Of a stretch of DNA of 40,035 nt, positions 15,639 to 23,437 are shown piece after piece. Position numbers and translations under genes: made by a program. The notes under the pieces were generated by a model. That model was not told the DNA's origin. It was given only the letters and a program-made list of their open reading frames with translations, and searched no databases. Source of the DNA: Clostridiales bacterium UBA4644 (lineage in GTDB: Bacteria; Bacillota; Clostridia; Oscillospirales; Butyricicoccaceae). Position 1 is the stretch's first letter; the number at the start of each line of letters is the position of its first letter. Location of the stretch: the NCBI GenBank assembly GCA_002405755.1, contig DHMK01000038.1:11034-51068 (forward strand), given 5' to 3'.

Positions 15639-16973
15639 GTGAACGATGTGTTTTCCTCCTACCGCGCCAAGCTCCGCACGGCGGACGAGGCGGTCAGGGC
15701 CGTCAAAAGCGGCGATTGGGTCGATTATACCTCCAACGTGGGCTTCCCCGTCCTGCTGGACCGGGCGCTGGCCCGGCGGCGGGATGAGCTTTGGGACGTG
15801 AAGCTCCGGGGCAACCTGATGTTCGGCCCGCTGGAGGTGGCGGAATGCGACCCCACGCGGGAGCATTTCTGCTACAACAGCTGGCATTTCTCCGCCTACG
15901 AGCGCAGGCTCTGCGACCGGGGACTCTGCAGCTTTATCCCCATGGTGTTCCGCAACAACACCTGGTACTATCGCAATTTTCTCACCGTGAACGTGGCTAT
16001 GATGAGCGTCACGCCCATGGATAAGCACGGCTATTTCAATCTTTCCTGCGCCACCGGCGTGGCAAAGCAGATCCTGGACAAGGCGGATCTGGTCATCCTG
16101 GAGGTCAACGAGCGCCTGCCCCGGATCTTCGGCGGCTTCGATGAGGTCATCCACATCGATGAGGTAGACTTCGTGGTGGAGGGCGAGCATCCGCCTCTGC
16201 CCCAGTTCCCGCTGGCGGAGCCCTCCCCGGAGGAGGTGGCCATCGCCAATCTGCTGGTGCCCCAGATCCCCTCCGGCGCGGCGCTGCAGCTGGGCATCGG
16301 CTCGCTGCCCAACGTGGTGGGCGCGCTGCTGGCCCAGTCGGACCTGAAGGATTTCGGCATGCACACAGAGCTCTGCGGCGATGCATATTACGAGCTGTTC
16401 CGGGCAGGAAAGCTCACCAACCGCCGCATGAGCCTGCACCCCGGCAAGGGCATGACCGGCATGGTCTTCGGGACGCAGCAGCTCTACGACTGGGTCGACT
16501 GCAACCCCGCCGTCACCGTGGGGCCGCTGGAATATGTGAACGCCCTGACCACCATCGGCAGCGTGGAAAACATGATCTCCATCAACAACTGCGTGGCGGT
16601 GGATCTTTACGGGCAGATCAGCTCGGAAAGCTCCGGCCTGCGGCACATCAGCGGCACCGGCGGCCAGCTGGATTTTCTCACCGGCGCGGCCATGTCTCCC
16701 GGCGGAAAGGCCTTCATCTGCATGACCTCCTCCTTTGTGGATAAGGGCGGCGTCCGCCGCTCCCGCATCGTGCCCCATTTCCAGGGCGATATCGTCTCCG
16801 CCCCCCGGAGCCAGGCCTTCTATCTGGTCACGGAATACGGCTGCGTCAATCTGGCGGGGCTTTCCACCTGGCAGCGGGCGGAGGCTCTGATCTCCATCGC
16901 CCACCCGGACTTCCGGGAGGAGCTGATCCGCGCGGCGGAAACGCAGCACATCTGGCGGGCCAGCAGCCGCTGA
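15639..16973 (+). CDS. Acetyl-CoA hydrolase/transferase family CoA transferase
   Basis: A 444-residue enzyme of the butyryl-CoA:acetate / 4-hydroxybutyrate CoA-transferase family (AcH domain, Cat2/AbfT-like). The expected catalytic glutamate is in FGMHTEL (E244), preceded by LQLGIGSLPN. The C-terminal GTGGQLDF and EYGCVNLAGLS motifs are present. GTG start with GGGAGGA seven bases upstream. Placed directly after iorAB, it most likely moves CoA from the aryl-acetyl-CoA to acetate (or another acid), releasing aryl-acetate and saving the thioester energy as acetyl-CoA. A plain butyrate-forming role cannot be excluded from sequence alone, although no butyrate genes lie nearby. Confidence 0.88.
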   Translation: MNDVFSSYRAKLRTADEAVRAVKSGDWVDYTSNVGFPVLLDRALARRRDELWDVKLRGNLMFGPLEVAECDPTREHFCYNSWHFSAYERRLCDRGLCSFIPMVFRNNTWYYRNFLTVNVAMMSVTPMDKHGYFNLSCATGVAKQILDKADLVILEVNERLPRIFGGFDEVIHIDEVDFVVEGEHPPLPQFPLAEPSPEEVAIANLLVPQIPSGAALQLGIGSLPNVVGALLAQSDLKDFGMHTELCGDAYYELFRAGKLTNRRMSLHPGKGMTGMVFGTQQLYDWVDCNPAVTVGPLEYVNALTTIGSVENMISINNCVAVDLYGQISSESSGLRHISGTGGQLDFLTGAAMSPGGKAFICMTSSFVDKGGVRRSRIVPHFQGDIVSAPRSQAFYLVTEYGCVNLAGLSTWQRAEALISIAHPDFREELIRAAETQHIWRASSR

Positions 16974-17007
16974 GCCCAGCTTCTTTCAGAAAGGACGCTG
17001 TTGAACC

Positions 17008-18180
17008 ATGGTATCCCAGGAAATGTATCAGCTGGGCGCAAAGCGCTCCTGCATCCGGGATCTGTTTGAATACGGTCTGGCACTGTCCCGGCAGATCGGG
17101 CCGGAAAATGTGTTTGACTATTCGCTGGGCAATCCCTCCGTTCCCGCGCCGGAGCAGGTGGGGCAGGCCCTGGCGGCGCTGGCGGAGAGCGATCCGGTGG
17201 CCCTCCACAGCTACACGCCCGCCGGCGGCTCGCTGGCGCTGCGAAAGACCGTGGCGGCCGATCTCAGCCGCCGCTCCGGCATGGAGATCCGTCCCGAGGC
17301 GCTGTTTTTCACCTGCGGCGCAGCCCCGGCGCTGACGGCGGTCTTCACCGCCCTGCGGGTGGAGGACTCGGAGATCCTTGCCATCGCCCCCTGCTTCCCG
17401 GAATACGGCGTGTTCGTCCGGGGGAGCGGCTCCCGCTTCGTGCTGGCGCCGCCGGATCTGGAGCGCTTCCAGATCCCCCTGGAGGCGCTGGAGGCGCGCA
17501 TCACGCCCAACACCCAGGCCGTCATCATCAATTCTCCCAACAATCCCTCCGGCGTGATCTACAGCCGGGAGTCGTTGGAGCGGCTGGCGGCGCTGCTGCG
17601 GCGCAAGAGCCGGGATATCGGCCGCCCCATCTACCTGATCGCCGACGAGCCCTACCGGGAGCTGGCCTACGACGGGGCGGAGGTGCCCTTTGTTCCGGGC
17701 ATCTATGCCAATACCGTCATCTGCTATTCCTATTCCAAATCCCTTTCCATGCCCGGGGAGCGCATCGGCTATGTTTGCATCCCCGCCTGCGTGGAGGACC
17801 ACGATCTGCTGATGGCCGCCGTCATGGGCGCGGCCCGGACCCACGGCCACGTGTGCGCCCCCTCCATGATGCAGCAGGTCATCGCCCGCAGCACCGGCCT
17901 GCGGCCCGATCTGGAGGCCTACGACCGGAACCGGCGGCTGCTCTATCAGTCGCTGACAGACTTCGGCTATCGCTGCGTCAAGCCGGAGGGCGCGTTTTAC
18001 CTCTTCGTCAAGGCGCCCGGCGGCGACGCCCAGGCCTTTTCCGACCGGGCCAAGCAGCTGGGCCTTCTGATCGTCCCCGGCGACGACTTCGGCTGTCCGG
18101 GCTATTTCCGCCTGAGCACCTGCGTGGATCATGATATGATCCGCCGCAGCCTGCCCCTGTTCCGGCAGCTGCTGAACTGA
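17008..18180 (+). CDS. PLP-dependent aminotransferase, class I/II
   Basis: A 390-residue fold-type I aminotransferase. The PLP lysine is in SYSKSLSMPGERIGY (K244). The substrate/PLP contacts SPNNPSGVIYS and ADEPYRELAYD are clear, and the C-terminal arginine stretch YFRLSTCVD is present. The ATG at 17008 has AGAAAGGA upstream. As the last gene of the iorAB operon it probably supplies the aryl-pyruvate by transaminating Phe, Tyr or Trp with 2-oxoglutarate. It resembles broad-specificity aspartate/aromatic aminotransferases of Clostridia; aspartate or alanine cannot be ruled out as a substrate. Confidence 0.9.
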   Translation: MVSQEMYQLGAKRSCIRDLFEYGLALSRQIGPENVFDYSLGNPSVPAPEQVGQALAALAESDPVALHSYTPAGGSLALRKTVAADLSRRSGMEIRPEALFFTCGAAPALTAVFTALRVEDSEILAIAPCFPEYGVFVRGSGSRFVLAPPDLERFQIPLEALEARITPNTQAVIINSPNNPSGVIYSRESLERLAALLRRKSRDIGRPIYLIADEPYRELAYDGAEVPFVPGIYANTVICYSYSKSLSMPGERIGYVCIPACVEDHDLLMAAVMGAARTHGHVCAPSMMQQVIARSTGLRPDLEAYDRNRRLLYQSLTDFGYRCVKPEGAFYLFVKAPGGDAQAFSDRAKQLGLLIVPGDDFGCPGYFRLSTCVDHDMIRRSLPLFRQLLN

Positions 18181-18215
18181 GACCGCCATTCCCGCTCTCC
18201 TTTTTATGTATGCGG

Positions 18216-18245
18216 AAGGGCCGCCCCCTCGGGGGCGGCCCTTTT
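18216..18245 (+). terminator. Terminator of the iorAB operon
   Basis: A 12-bp stem AAGGGCCGCCCC/GGGGCGGCCCTT (18216-18227 with 18232-18243) with a 4-nt loop; the final TT plus two further T form a short tail. A second GC hairpin (18246-18263) follows at once, between the two convergent genes. Confidence 0.82.
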
Positions 18246-18265
18246 GCCGCGCTGCAGCGCGGCCT

Positions 18266-18871
18266 TTATCCCATCGGCAAAAACCGAAACAGGCCCAGAT
18301 AGGCCAGGCTGTAGGCCGCCACGGAGGGCAGCTTCAGCAGCAGGATCAGCAGAAAGCTCTGCCAGCGCATCCGCGTCAGCCCCGCCACCAGACAAAGCGC
18401 GTCGTCCGGAAAGAAGGGCAGCAAAATGGCCACGGCAAAGAGCCGCTGGAAGCGGGTCTGGTTTTCGTCCAGCCAGCCTACATATTTGTTCCAGGTCTTT
18501 TCCGGCATGAGCCTTTTGACCAGCGGCCGGCCCCAGCGCTTGGCGATGGCAAAGTTCAGCGCGGAGCCAAGCAGCGTCCCCGTCATGTTATAGAACAGCC
18601 CCAGCCATGGCCCAAAGGCCGCAACGCCGCCGGAGAGCAGCAGCCCGCCGGGGATAAAGGCCAGCAGGATCTGGGTCACCTGCATCAGCACAAAGACCAG
18701 CGGCGCCCACACGCCGCACCGCTGGATAAAGGCCTGCAGCCGGTCGACGTCCCGAAACAGGCCCGCCCGCCAGGCATAGACGCAAAGCCCGCCCAGCAGC
18801 AGGAAAAACAGGATCGTTCCCGCCGTCATGACCGGCTTGAGCCAGCGATGCTTTTCGTTTCCTTCCGCCAC
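18266..18871 (-). CDS. TVP38/TMEM64 (DedA-like) family membrane protein
   Basis: A protein of about 201 residues with five to six hydrophobic segments. It contains the SNARE-associated/VTT domain, with the re-entrant motif FIPGGLLLSGGVAAFGPWLGLFYN, the conserved GSALNFAIAKRWGRP, and FFPDDALCLVAGLTRM. The role is membrane lipid or polyprenyl-phosphate scrambling or transport by analogy with DedA proteins; the exact substrate is unknown. The start is set at the GTG at 18871 because GAAGGAGC lies eight bases upstream on this strand; an upstream in-frame GTG at 18889 would overlap that ribosome site. The gene converges with the iorAB operon and is divergent from the DUF2156 gene. Confidence 0.85.
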   Translation of the reverse strand: MAEGNEKHRWLKPVMTAGTILFFLLLGGLCVYAWRAGLFRDVDRLQAFIQRCGVWAPLVFVLMQVTQILLAFIPGGLLLSGGVAAFGPWLGLFYNMTGTLLGSALNFAIAKRWGRPLVKRLMPEKTWNKYVGWLDENQTRFQRLFAVAILLPFFPDDALCLVAGLTRMRWQSFLLILLLKLPSVAAYSLAYLGLFRFLPMG

Positions 18872-18918
18872 AAAAACCGCTCCTTCCACCGTCCTCGCGC
18901 ATATCTTCTCTGTCTCTG

Positions 18919-18947
18919 ACTATAGCATTTCCCGAAAACCGGCGCAA
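18919..18947 (-). promoter_or_regulatory. Promoter for the TVP38-family gene
   Basis: On the minus strand, TTGCGC, a 17-nt spacer and TATAGT preceded by TG (extended -10). It is about 48 bases before the chosen start. Confidence 0.65.
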
Positions 18948-19012
18948 CTGCGTCCAGAGAAATTTCAAAAAAATTTAAGTCGGCGGTTTTTGATGCATTT
19001 TTCAAAAAGCTA

Positions 19013-19021
19013 TGGTATAAT
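19013..19021 (+). promoter_or_regulatory. Extended -10 promoter for the DUF2156 gene
   Basis: TGGTATAAT has a perfect TATAAT at 19016-19021. No good -35 at normal spacing (a TTGATG lies 20 bases upstream). It lies 40 bases before the start codon and divergent from the TVP38-gene promoter. Confidence 0.65.
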
Positions 19022-19060
19022 GCAAGCTGTATTATTATCTCTCAAAGCGAGGTATCTGCG

Positions 19061-19963
19061 ATGCTTTCCCTTTCTCCCCTGACCCTTTCCGCCCTGCCAG
19101 CCCTGCGGCCTTTCTTTGCAAAGGCCAGCGGCCGCATCTGTGACGACACCCTGGGGGGCGTTTTCCTCTGGCGGGAGCTTTATCATACGGAATACGCCGT
19201 GCAGGACGATACGCTCTTCCTCCGCTCCCACGGGCGGGAGACCGAGGGCGGCGTCTTCTGGTGCTCGCCCATGGGCGGCGACCCCATCCGGGCCATCGAG
19301 ACCCTCCGGCGGCAGCAGCCGGACCAGCCGCTGCAGCTGGGCTTTGTCTCCGAGGAGGAGCTGGCGCTGCTGCAGTCGGTCTGCCCGGGGCTTCAGGCCC
19401 GGGAGATCCCGGACGCGGAGGATTATCTCTACAACGCCGCCGATCTGCAGACGCTGGAGGGCCATTCCTACGCCGGCCAGCGGAACCACATCCGCCAGTT
19501 TATCCGGGCCAATCCGGATTGGCGCTTCGAACCCATCACCCGGCAGAATCTCCCGGCGGTGCAGGCGCTGGTCGCCCGCTATGAGGCGCTGCGGCAAAAG
19601 GACGCCCTGACCTTTCAGGAGGACGAGCGCCGGGCACTGGAGGTGCTGCAGGACTATGCGGACTACGGCTTTCTTGGCGGCGCGGTCTTTTCCCAGGGCG
19701 ATCAGGCCGTTTCCATGGCCCTGGGGGAGGTCCGAGGCGATACCCTCTACGTCCACATCGAAAAGGCCGATCCCCTGTGCCACGGGGCCTATCAGATGAT
19801 CGTCCAGCAGTTTTCCCAATACGCCGCCGGCGAGGGCGTCTGCTTTATCAATCGGGAGGACGACGCCGGAGACCCGGGCCTGCGCAAGTCCAAGCTCTCC
19901 TACAAGCCCTGCCGGATGCTGAAAAAATATCTGGTGGAGCTTCCGGCGGAGGACGCCGTCTGA
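19061..19963 (+). CDS. DUF2156 (phosphatidylglycerol lysyltransferase-domain) protein
   Basis: A 300-residue soluble protein with the GNAT-like DUF2156 / LPG-synthase C-terminal fold but no membrane domain. Family marks are SGRICDDTLGGVFLWRELY near the start, YLYNAADLQTLEGHSYAGQRNHIRQF in the middle (the YxR-K/NH-x-R type region), and a C-terminal FINREDDAGDPGLRKSKLSYKPCRMLKKY. Full MprF proteins attach lysine to phosphatidylglycerol; these short soluble relatives are common in gut Clostridia and of unknown substrate. The ATG has an AAGCGAGG site. It reads towards uppP, 57 bases away, and may be co-transcribed with it. Confidence 0.85.
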   Translation: MLSLSPLTLSALPALRPFFAKASGRICDDTLGGVFLWRELYHTEYAVQDDTLFLRSHGRETEGGVFWCSPMGGDPIRAIETLRRQQPDQPLQLGFVSEEELALLQSVCPGLQAREIPDAEDYLYNAADLQTLEGHSYAGQRNHIRQFIRANPDWRFEPITRQNLPAVQALVARYEALRQKDALTFQEDERRALEVLQDYADYGFLGGAVFSQGDQAVSMALGEVRGDTLYVHIEKADPLCHGAYQMIVQQFSQYAAGEGVCFINREDDAGDPGLRKSKLSYKPCRMLKKYLVELPAEDAV

Positions 19964-20020
19964 ACGGCGCGCTGCCTTCATACACTGAACCGAACGCTAT
20001 TTTTAATGAGGTGAATCATC

Positions 20021-20839
20021 ATGCCGATCTGGGTCGCGATCTTACTGGGCGCGGTGCAGGGCCTTGCGGAATTCCTGCCCATTTCCTCCTCCGGTCATCT
20101 GGCGCTGGTGCAGGCGCTGCTGGATTTTGACCAATACAATGTAAACGCCGTGGCGTTTGACCTGATGCTCCATCTGGGGACGCTGGTGGCCGTGGTGGCC
20201 GCCTTCTGGCAGGACGTCAAGACGCTGGTGGTGGAGGGGATCCGCTGGATCCTCGACGGCTTCCGCATCCGGAACCGGCCCGCCCGCCGGCTGGTGGTGC
20301 TGATCCTGCTCGCCACCCTTCCGCTGGTGCTGGGCGCGGTGCTGGAGGGCTATGTAGAAAGCGCCTTTGGCAGCCCGCTGTTCATCGGCGTGGCCCTGTG
20401 CTTTACGGCGGTCCTGCTCTGGGTGGCGGCAAAGCACAGCGGCGGCAAAAAGACCGAGGCCGACGCCCGCTATTCCGACGGTCTGAAGGTGGGGCTCATG
20501 CAGCTCATCGCCCTGTTTCCCGGCGTTTCCCGCAGCGGCAGCACCATCTGCGGCGGGCTGTTCTGCGGCTTTCAGAAGGATTTCGCCGTGCGCTTCGCCT
20601 TTTTGATGAGCATCCCCGCCGTCTGCGGCGCAGTGGTGTTCAAGCTGCCCGAGCTGTTCCACGGAGCCATGACGGCGGAGCTGGCCCTGCCCTGTCTGGC
20701 GGGCTTTGCGACCTCCGCCCTGTTTGGCTATCTGGCTATTTTTACCGTGCGGCTGCTGATGAAGAAAAACAGCTTCCGCTGGTTCTCCCTCTATTGCCTG
20801 TGCGCCGGCGTGATCGCCATCGTGTGCAGCATTCTCTAA
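20021..20839 (+). CDS. uppP: Undecaprenyl-diphosphatase (UppP/BacA)
   Basis: A 272-residue integral membrane enzyme that dephosphorylates undecaprenyl pyrophosphate so the lipid carrier can be reused in wall synthesis; it also gives bacitracin tolerance. Both catalytic loops are intact: GLAEFLPISSSGHL near residue 15 (with the catalytic Glu and the SSSGH box) and FPGVSRSGST near residue 165. About eight hydrophobic helices are visible and the length is normal. GAGGTGA precedes the ATG. The ftsK-type gene starts 15 bases after the stop, so both are probably in one transcript. Confidence 0.95.
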   Translation: MPIWVAILLGAVQGLAEFLPISSSGHLALVQALLDFDQYNVNAVAFDLMLHLGTLVAVVAAFWQDVKTLVVEGIRWILDGFRIRNRPARRLVVLILLATLPLVLGAVLEGYVESAFGSPLFIGVALCFTAVLLWVAAKHSGGKKTEADARYSDGLKVGLMQLIALFPGVSRSGSTICGGLFCGFQKDFAVRFAFLMSIPAVCGAVVFKLPELFHGAMTAELALPCLAGFATSALFGYLAIFTVRLLMKKNSFRWFSLYCLCAGVIAIVCSIL

Positions 20840-20854
20840 GGAAGGTGATGCTTT

Positions 20855-23410
20855 TTGGCACAGACCAAAACTTCTCAAAAGGGCAAAAAAGCACCGGCGA
20901 AAAAGCCGGCGTCCAAAACGAAAAAGCAGCCCTCCGCCGCCGCCCGGAAAAAGGCCGCGGAGGAGCTTGCCCTGCGCCGCTGCTGGCTGGCGGCAGGGCT
21001 GGGACTGCTGGCCTTTGTAGGCTTTTTGTCCTTTTTCTCCGTGCGCGGCTTTCTGGTGCAGGGCTATCAGACGGTCTTCCGCTGGCTTTTGGGCTATGGG
21101 GAGGAGGCGCTGCCCCTGTGTCTGCTGATCTGCGCCGTTTTGCTGGTGGTCAAGCGGAGAAAGCGGGTGCGGGTCCAGGCGATCTGCTGGGGGCTCTGCC
21201 CGCTGCTGTTTGGCGCAGTGCGCCATGTGCTGGCCGTCCCGGAGGGGGCAGAGGGGCTGAAGCCGGCGGATCTGGGCGCCTCCGGCATGGCGCTGACCTC
21301 CGGCGGCGTTTTGTCCGGCGGACTGGCAGAGCTGCTCCGGTCGCTGCTTTCTACCGTGGGCGCAGCCATCCTGCTGTGCGTTTTGCTGCTGGCGGCGTTT
21401 CTGGCAGGCTGCCATCTGACGCCGGAGCGCATGAAGCGCGCCCTTCTGCATCTGAAGCCCCTGCCGGAGCCGGAGCGTGAGCCTCCCGCGGAGACGCCCC
21501 GGCCCGCAGCCAACCCCGCCCGGCCTCTGCGGCCGGTAACGCCCTCCGGCATCGATGTGGCGCTGGACGATTCTCCCGTCTCCACCCGCCGGCCCGATCC
21601 CAACCGGGAGGGGCCTGTTGCGCCGCCCACTGTGCCAACGCCGGCCGATGCGCTGCGCAGCCTGTTCCATCGGGGAAAGAAGCCGGCTGCCGGCTCCGCC
21701 GCCCGGGCGGAGGAACAAAAAAACGCCGCAGCGGAGGAGATCTTCCGGGCCGTGGAGCAGCAGGAAGCTCCCCCAACGCCGCCCGCTTCCCCGGCAGAGC
21801 CGAAAGCGCCCCAGCCCGCGCCGGAGGCCGCCCCCTGGGAGGATGCGCCTGAGACAGAGCCTGAGGCCGCGCCGGAGGACGAGCCCTCCGTGGCAGAGCA
21901 GATCCAGCAGGCGCTGGACAGCGGCGCGCAGCAGCCCATCTATCTTTATCCCCCCCTGCGGCTGCTGAAGCCCGGCACGGGCAAGCCCGCCGGCAGTCAG
22001 GAGGCCATCCGCCGCTGCGCCGAGCGGCTCACCGATACGCTGGAGAGCTTCGGCGTCTCCGCCACCGTCATCGACACCACCGAGGGCCCTGCCGTCACCC
22101 GCTATGAGCTGCTGCTGCAGCGGGGCATCAAGTTCAGCAAGGTGGTCAATCTGGCCGATGATATCGCCCTGGCGCTGGGGGCCTCCGGCATCCGCGTCTC
22201 CACCATTCCGGACAAAAACGCCGTGGGCATCGAGGTGCCCAACGAGCAGCAGGAGGTTGTCACCGCCCGGGACATCATCGGCTCCCCCGCCTTTCAAAGC
22301 AGCAAGAGCAAGCTCTCCTTCGCCGTTGGCAAGGACATCACCGGCCAGCCGGTGGTGGGCAACATCGCCAAAATGCCCCATATGCTCATCGCCGGCACCA
22401 CCGGCTCCGGCAAATCCGTCTGCATCAACAGCATCCTCATCAGCCTTTTGTATAAATCCACGCCGGAGGAGGTCCGCCTGATCATGGTAGACCCCAAAAT
22501 GATCGAGCTGGGCGTTTACAACGGCATCCCCCATCTGCTGATCCCCGTGGTCACCGACCCCAAAAAGGCGGCGGGCGCGCTGAACTGGGCCGTCACCGAA
22601 ATGATGCGCCGCTACAAGCTCTTCTCCCAGGTAGGCACCCGGGATCTGAAGGGCTATAACGAAGAGATGGAGCGGGTGATCTCCGAGGGGGGCGAGGGCG
22701 AAAGGCTGCCCCAGGTGGTCATCATCATCGACGAGCTTTCCGACCTGATGGCCGTGGCCCGCAGCGAGGTAGAGGAGGCCATCATCCGTCTGGCCCAGAT
22801 GGCCCGGGCGGCCGGCATGCATCTGATCATCGCCACCCAGCGGCCCTCCGCCGACGTGATCACCGGCCTCATGAAGACCAATATCCCCTCCCGGATCGCC
22901 TTTGCCGTGGCCTCCGGCGTAGATTCCCGGATCATCCTGGATCAGCAGGGCGCGGAAAAGCTTTTGGGCAAGGGCGATATGCTTTATTTCCCGCTGGGTC
23001 TGCAAAAGCCCCAGCGCGTTCAGGGCTGCTTCGTCTCCGATGCGGAGGTGGAGGAGGTGGTGGCCTTCGTCAAGCAGTGCGGCACGGTGGAATACGATCA
23101 GGAAATTCTGGACCATATCGAAAAGCAGGCCCAGCAGGCAGAGGCCGCGGCCAACAGCGGCGGCGGTCTGGACGAGGAGGGCGAGGACGAAAAGTTCGAC
23201 GAGGCGGTGGAGATCGTTTTGGAGAGCGGACAGGCCTCCGTCTCCATGCTCCAGCGGCGGCTCAAGCTGGGCTATTCCCGGGCGGCCCGTCTGGTAGACG
23301 AAATGGAGGATCGGGGCATCGTCGGCCCCTTCGAGGGCAGCAAGCCCCGCCCGGTGCTCATCACCCGGCAGGAATGGCAGGAGCGCATGATCCGCAAGCG
23401 CGAGTGCTGA
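20855..23410 (+). CDS. ftsK: DNA translocase FtsK/SpoIIIE
   Basis: An 851-residue septal DNA pump. A Lys/Ala-rich N-terminus is followed by four membrane helices (about residues 45-190), a Pro/Ala/Glu-rich linker (about 205-365), and the motor. The motor has the alpha domain, Walker A GTTGSGKSVC (K520), Walker B VVIIIDELSDLM and the downstream ATQRPSADVITG. The C-terminal gamma winged-helix, with SMLQRRLKLGYSRAARLVDEME, recognises the orienting DNA octamers. It moves chromosome ends across the closing septum in division or sporulation; FtsK and SpoIIIE roles cannot be separated here. The start is TTG at 20855 with AAGGTGAT upstream. Confidence 0.95.
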   Translation: MAQTKTSQKGKKAPAKKPASKTKKQPSAAARKKAAEELALRRCWLAAGLGLLAFVGFLSFFSVRGFLVQGYQTVFRWLLGYGEEALPLCLLICAVLLVVKRRKRVRVQAICWGLCPLLFGAVRHVLAVPEGAEGLKPADLGASGMALTSGGVLSGGLAELLRSLLSTVGAAILLCVLLLAAFLAGCHLTPERMKRALLHLKPLPEPEREPPAETPRPAANPARPLRPVTPSGIDVALDDSPVSTRRPDPNREGPVAPPTVPTPADALRSLFHRGKKPAAGSAARAEEQKNAAAEEIFRAVEQQEAPPTPPASPAEPKAPQPAPEAAPWEDAPETEPEAAPEDEPSVAEQIQQALDSGAQQPIYLYPPLRLLKPGTGKPAGSQEAIRRCAERLTDTLESFGVSATVIDTTEGPAVTRYELLLQRGIKFSKVVNLADDIALALGASGIRVSTIPDKNAVGIEVPNEQQEVVTARDIIGSPAFQSSKSKLSFAVGKDITGQPVVGNIAKMPHMLIAGTTGSGKSVCINSILISLLYKSTPEEVRLIMVDPKMIELGVYNGIPHLLIPVVTDPKKAAGALNWAVTEMMRRYKLFSQVGTRDLKGYNEEMERVISEGGEGERLPQVVIIIDELSDLMAVARSEVEEAIIRLAQMARAAGMHLIIATQRPSADVITGLMKTNIPSRIAFAVASGVDSRIILDQQGAEKLLGKGDMLYFPLGLQKPQRVQGCFVSDAEVEEVVAFVKQCGTVEYDQEILDHIEKQAQQAEAAANSGGGLDEEGEDEKFDEAVEIVLESGQASVSMLQRRLKLGYSRAARLVDEMEDRGIVGPFEGSKPRPVLITRQEWQERMIRKREC

Positions 23411-23437
23411 CATCACGAAACAGAACGGAGGCGCTTC

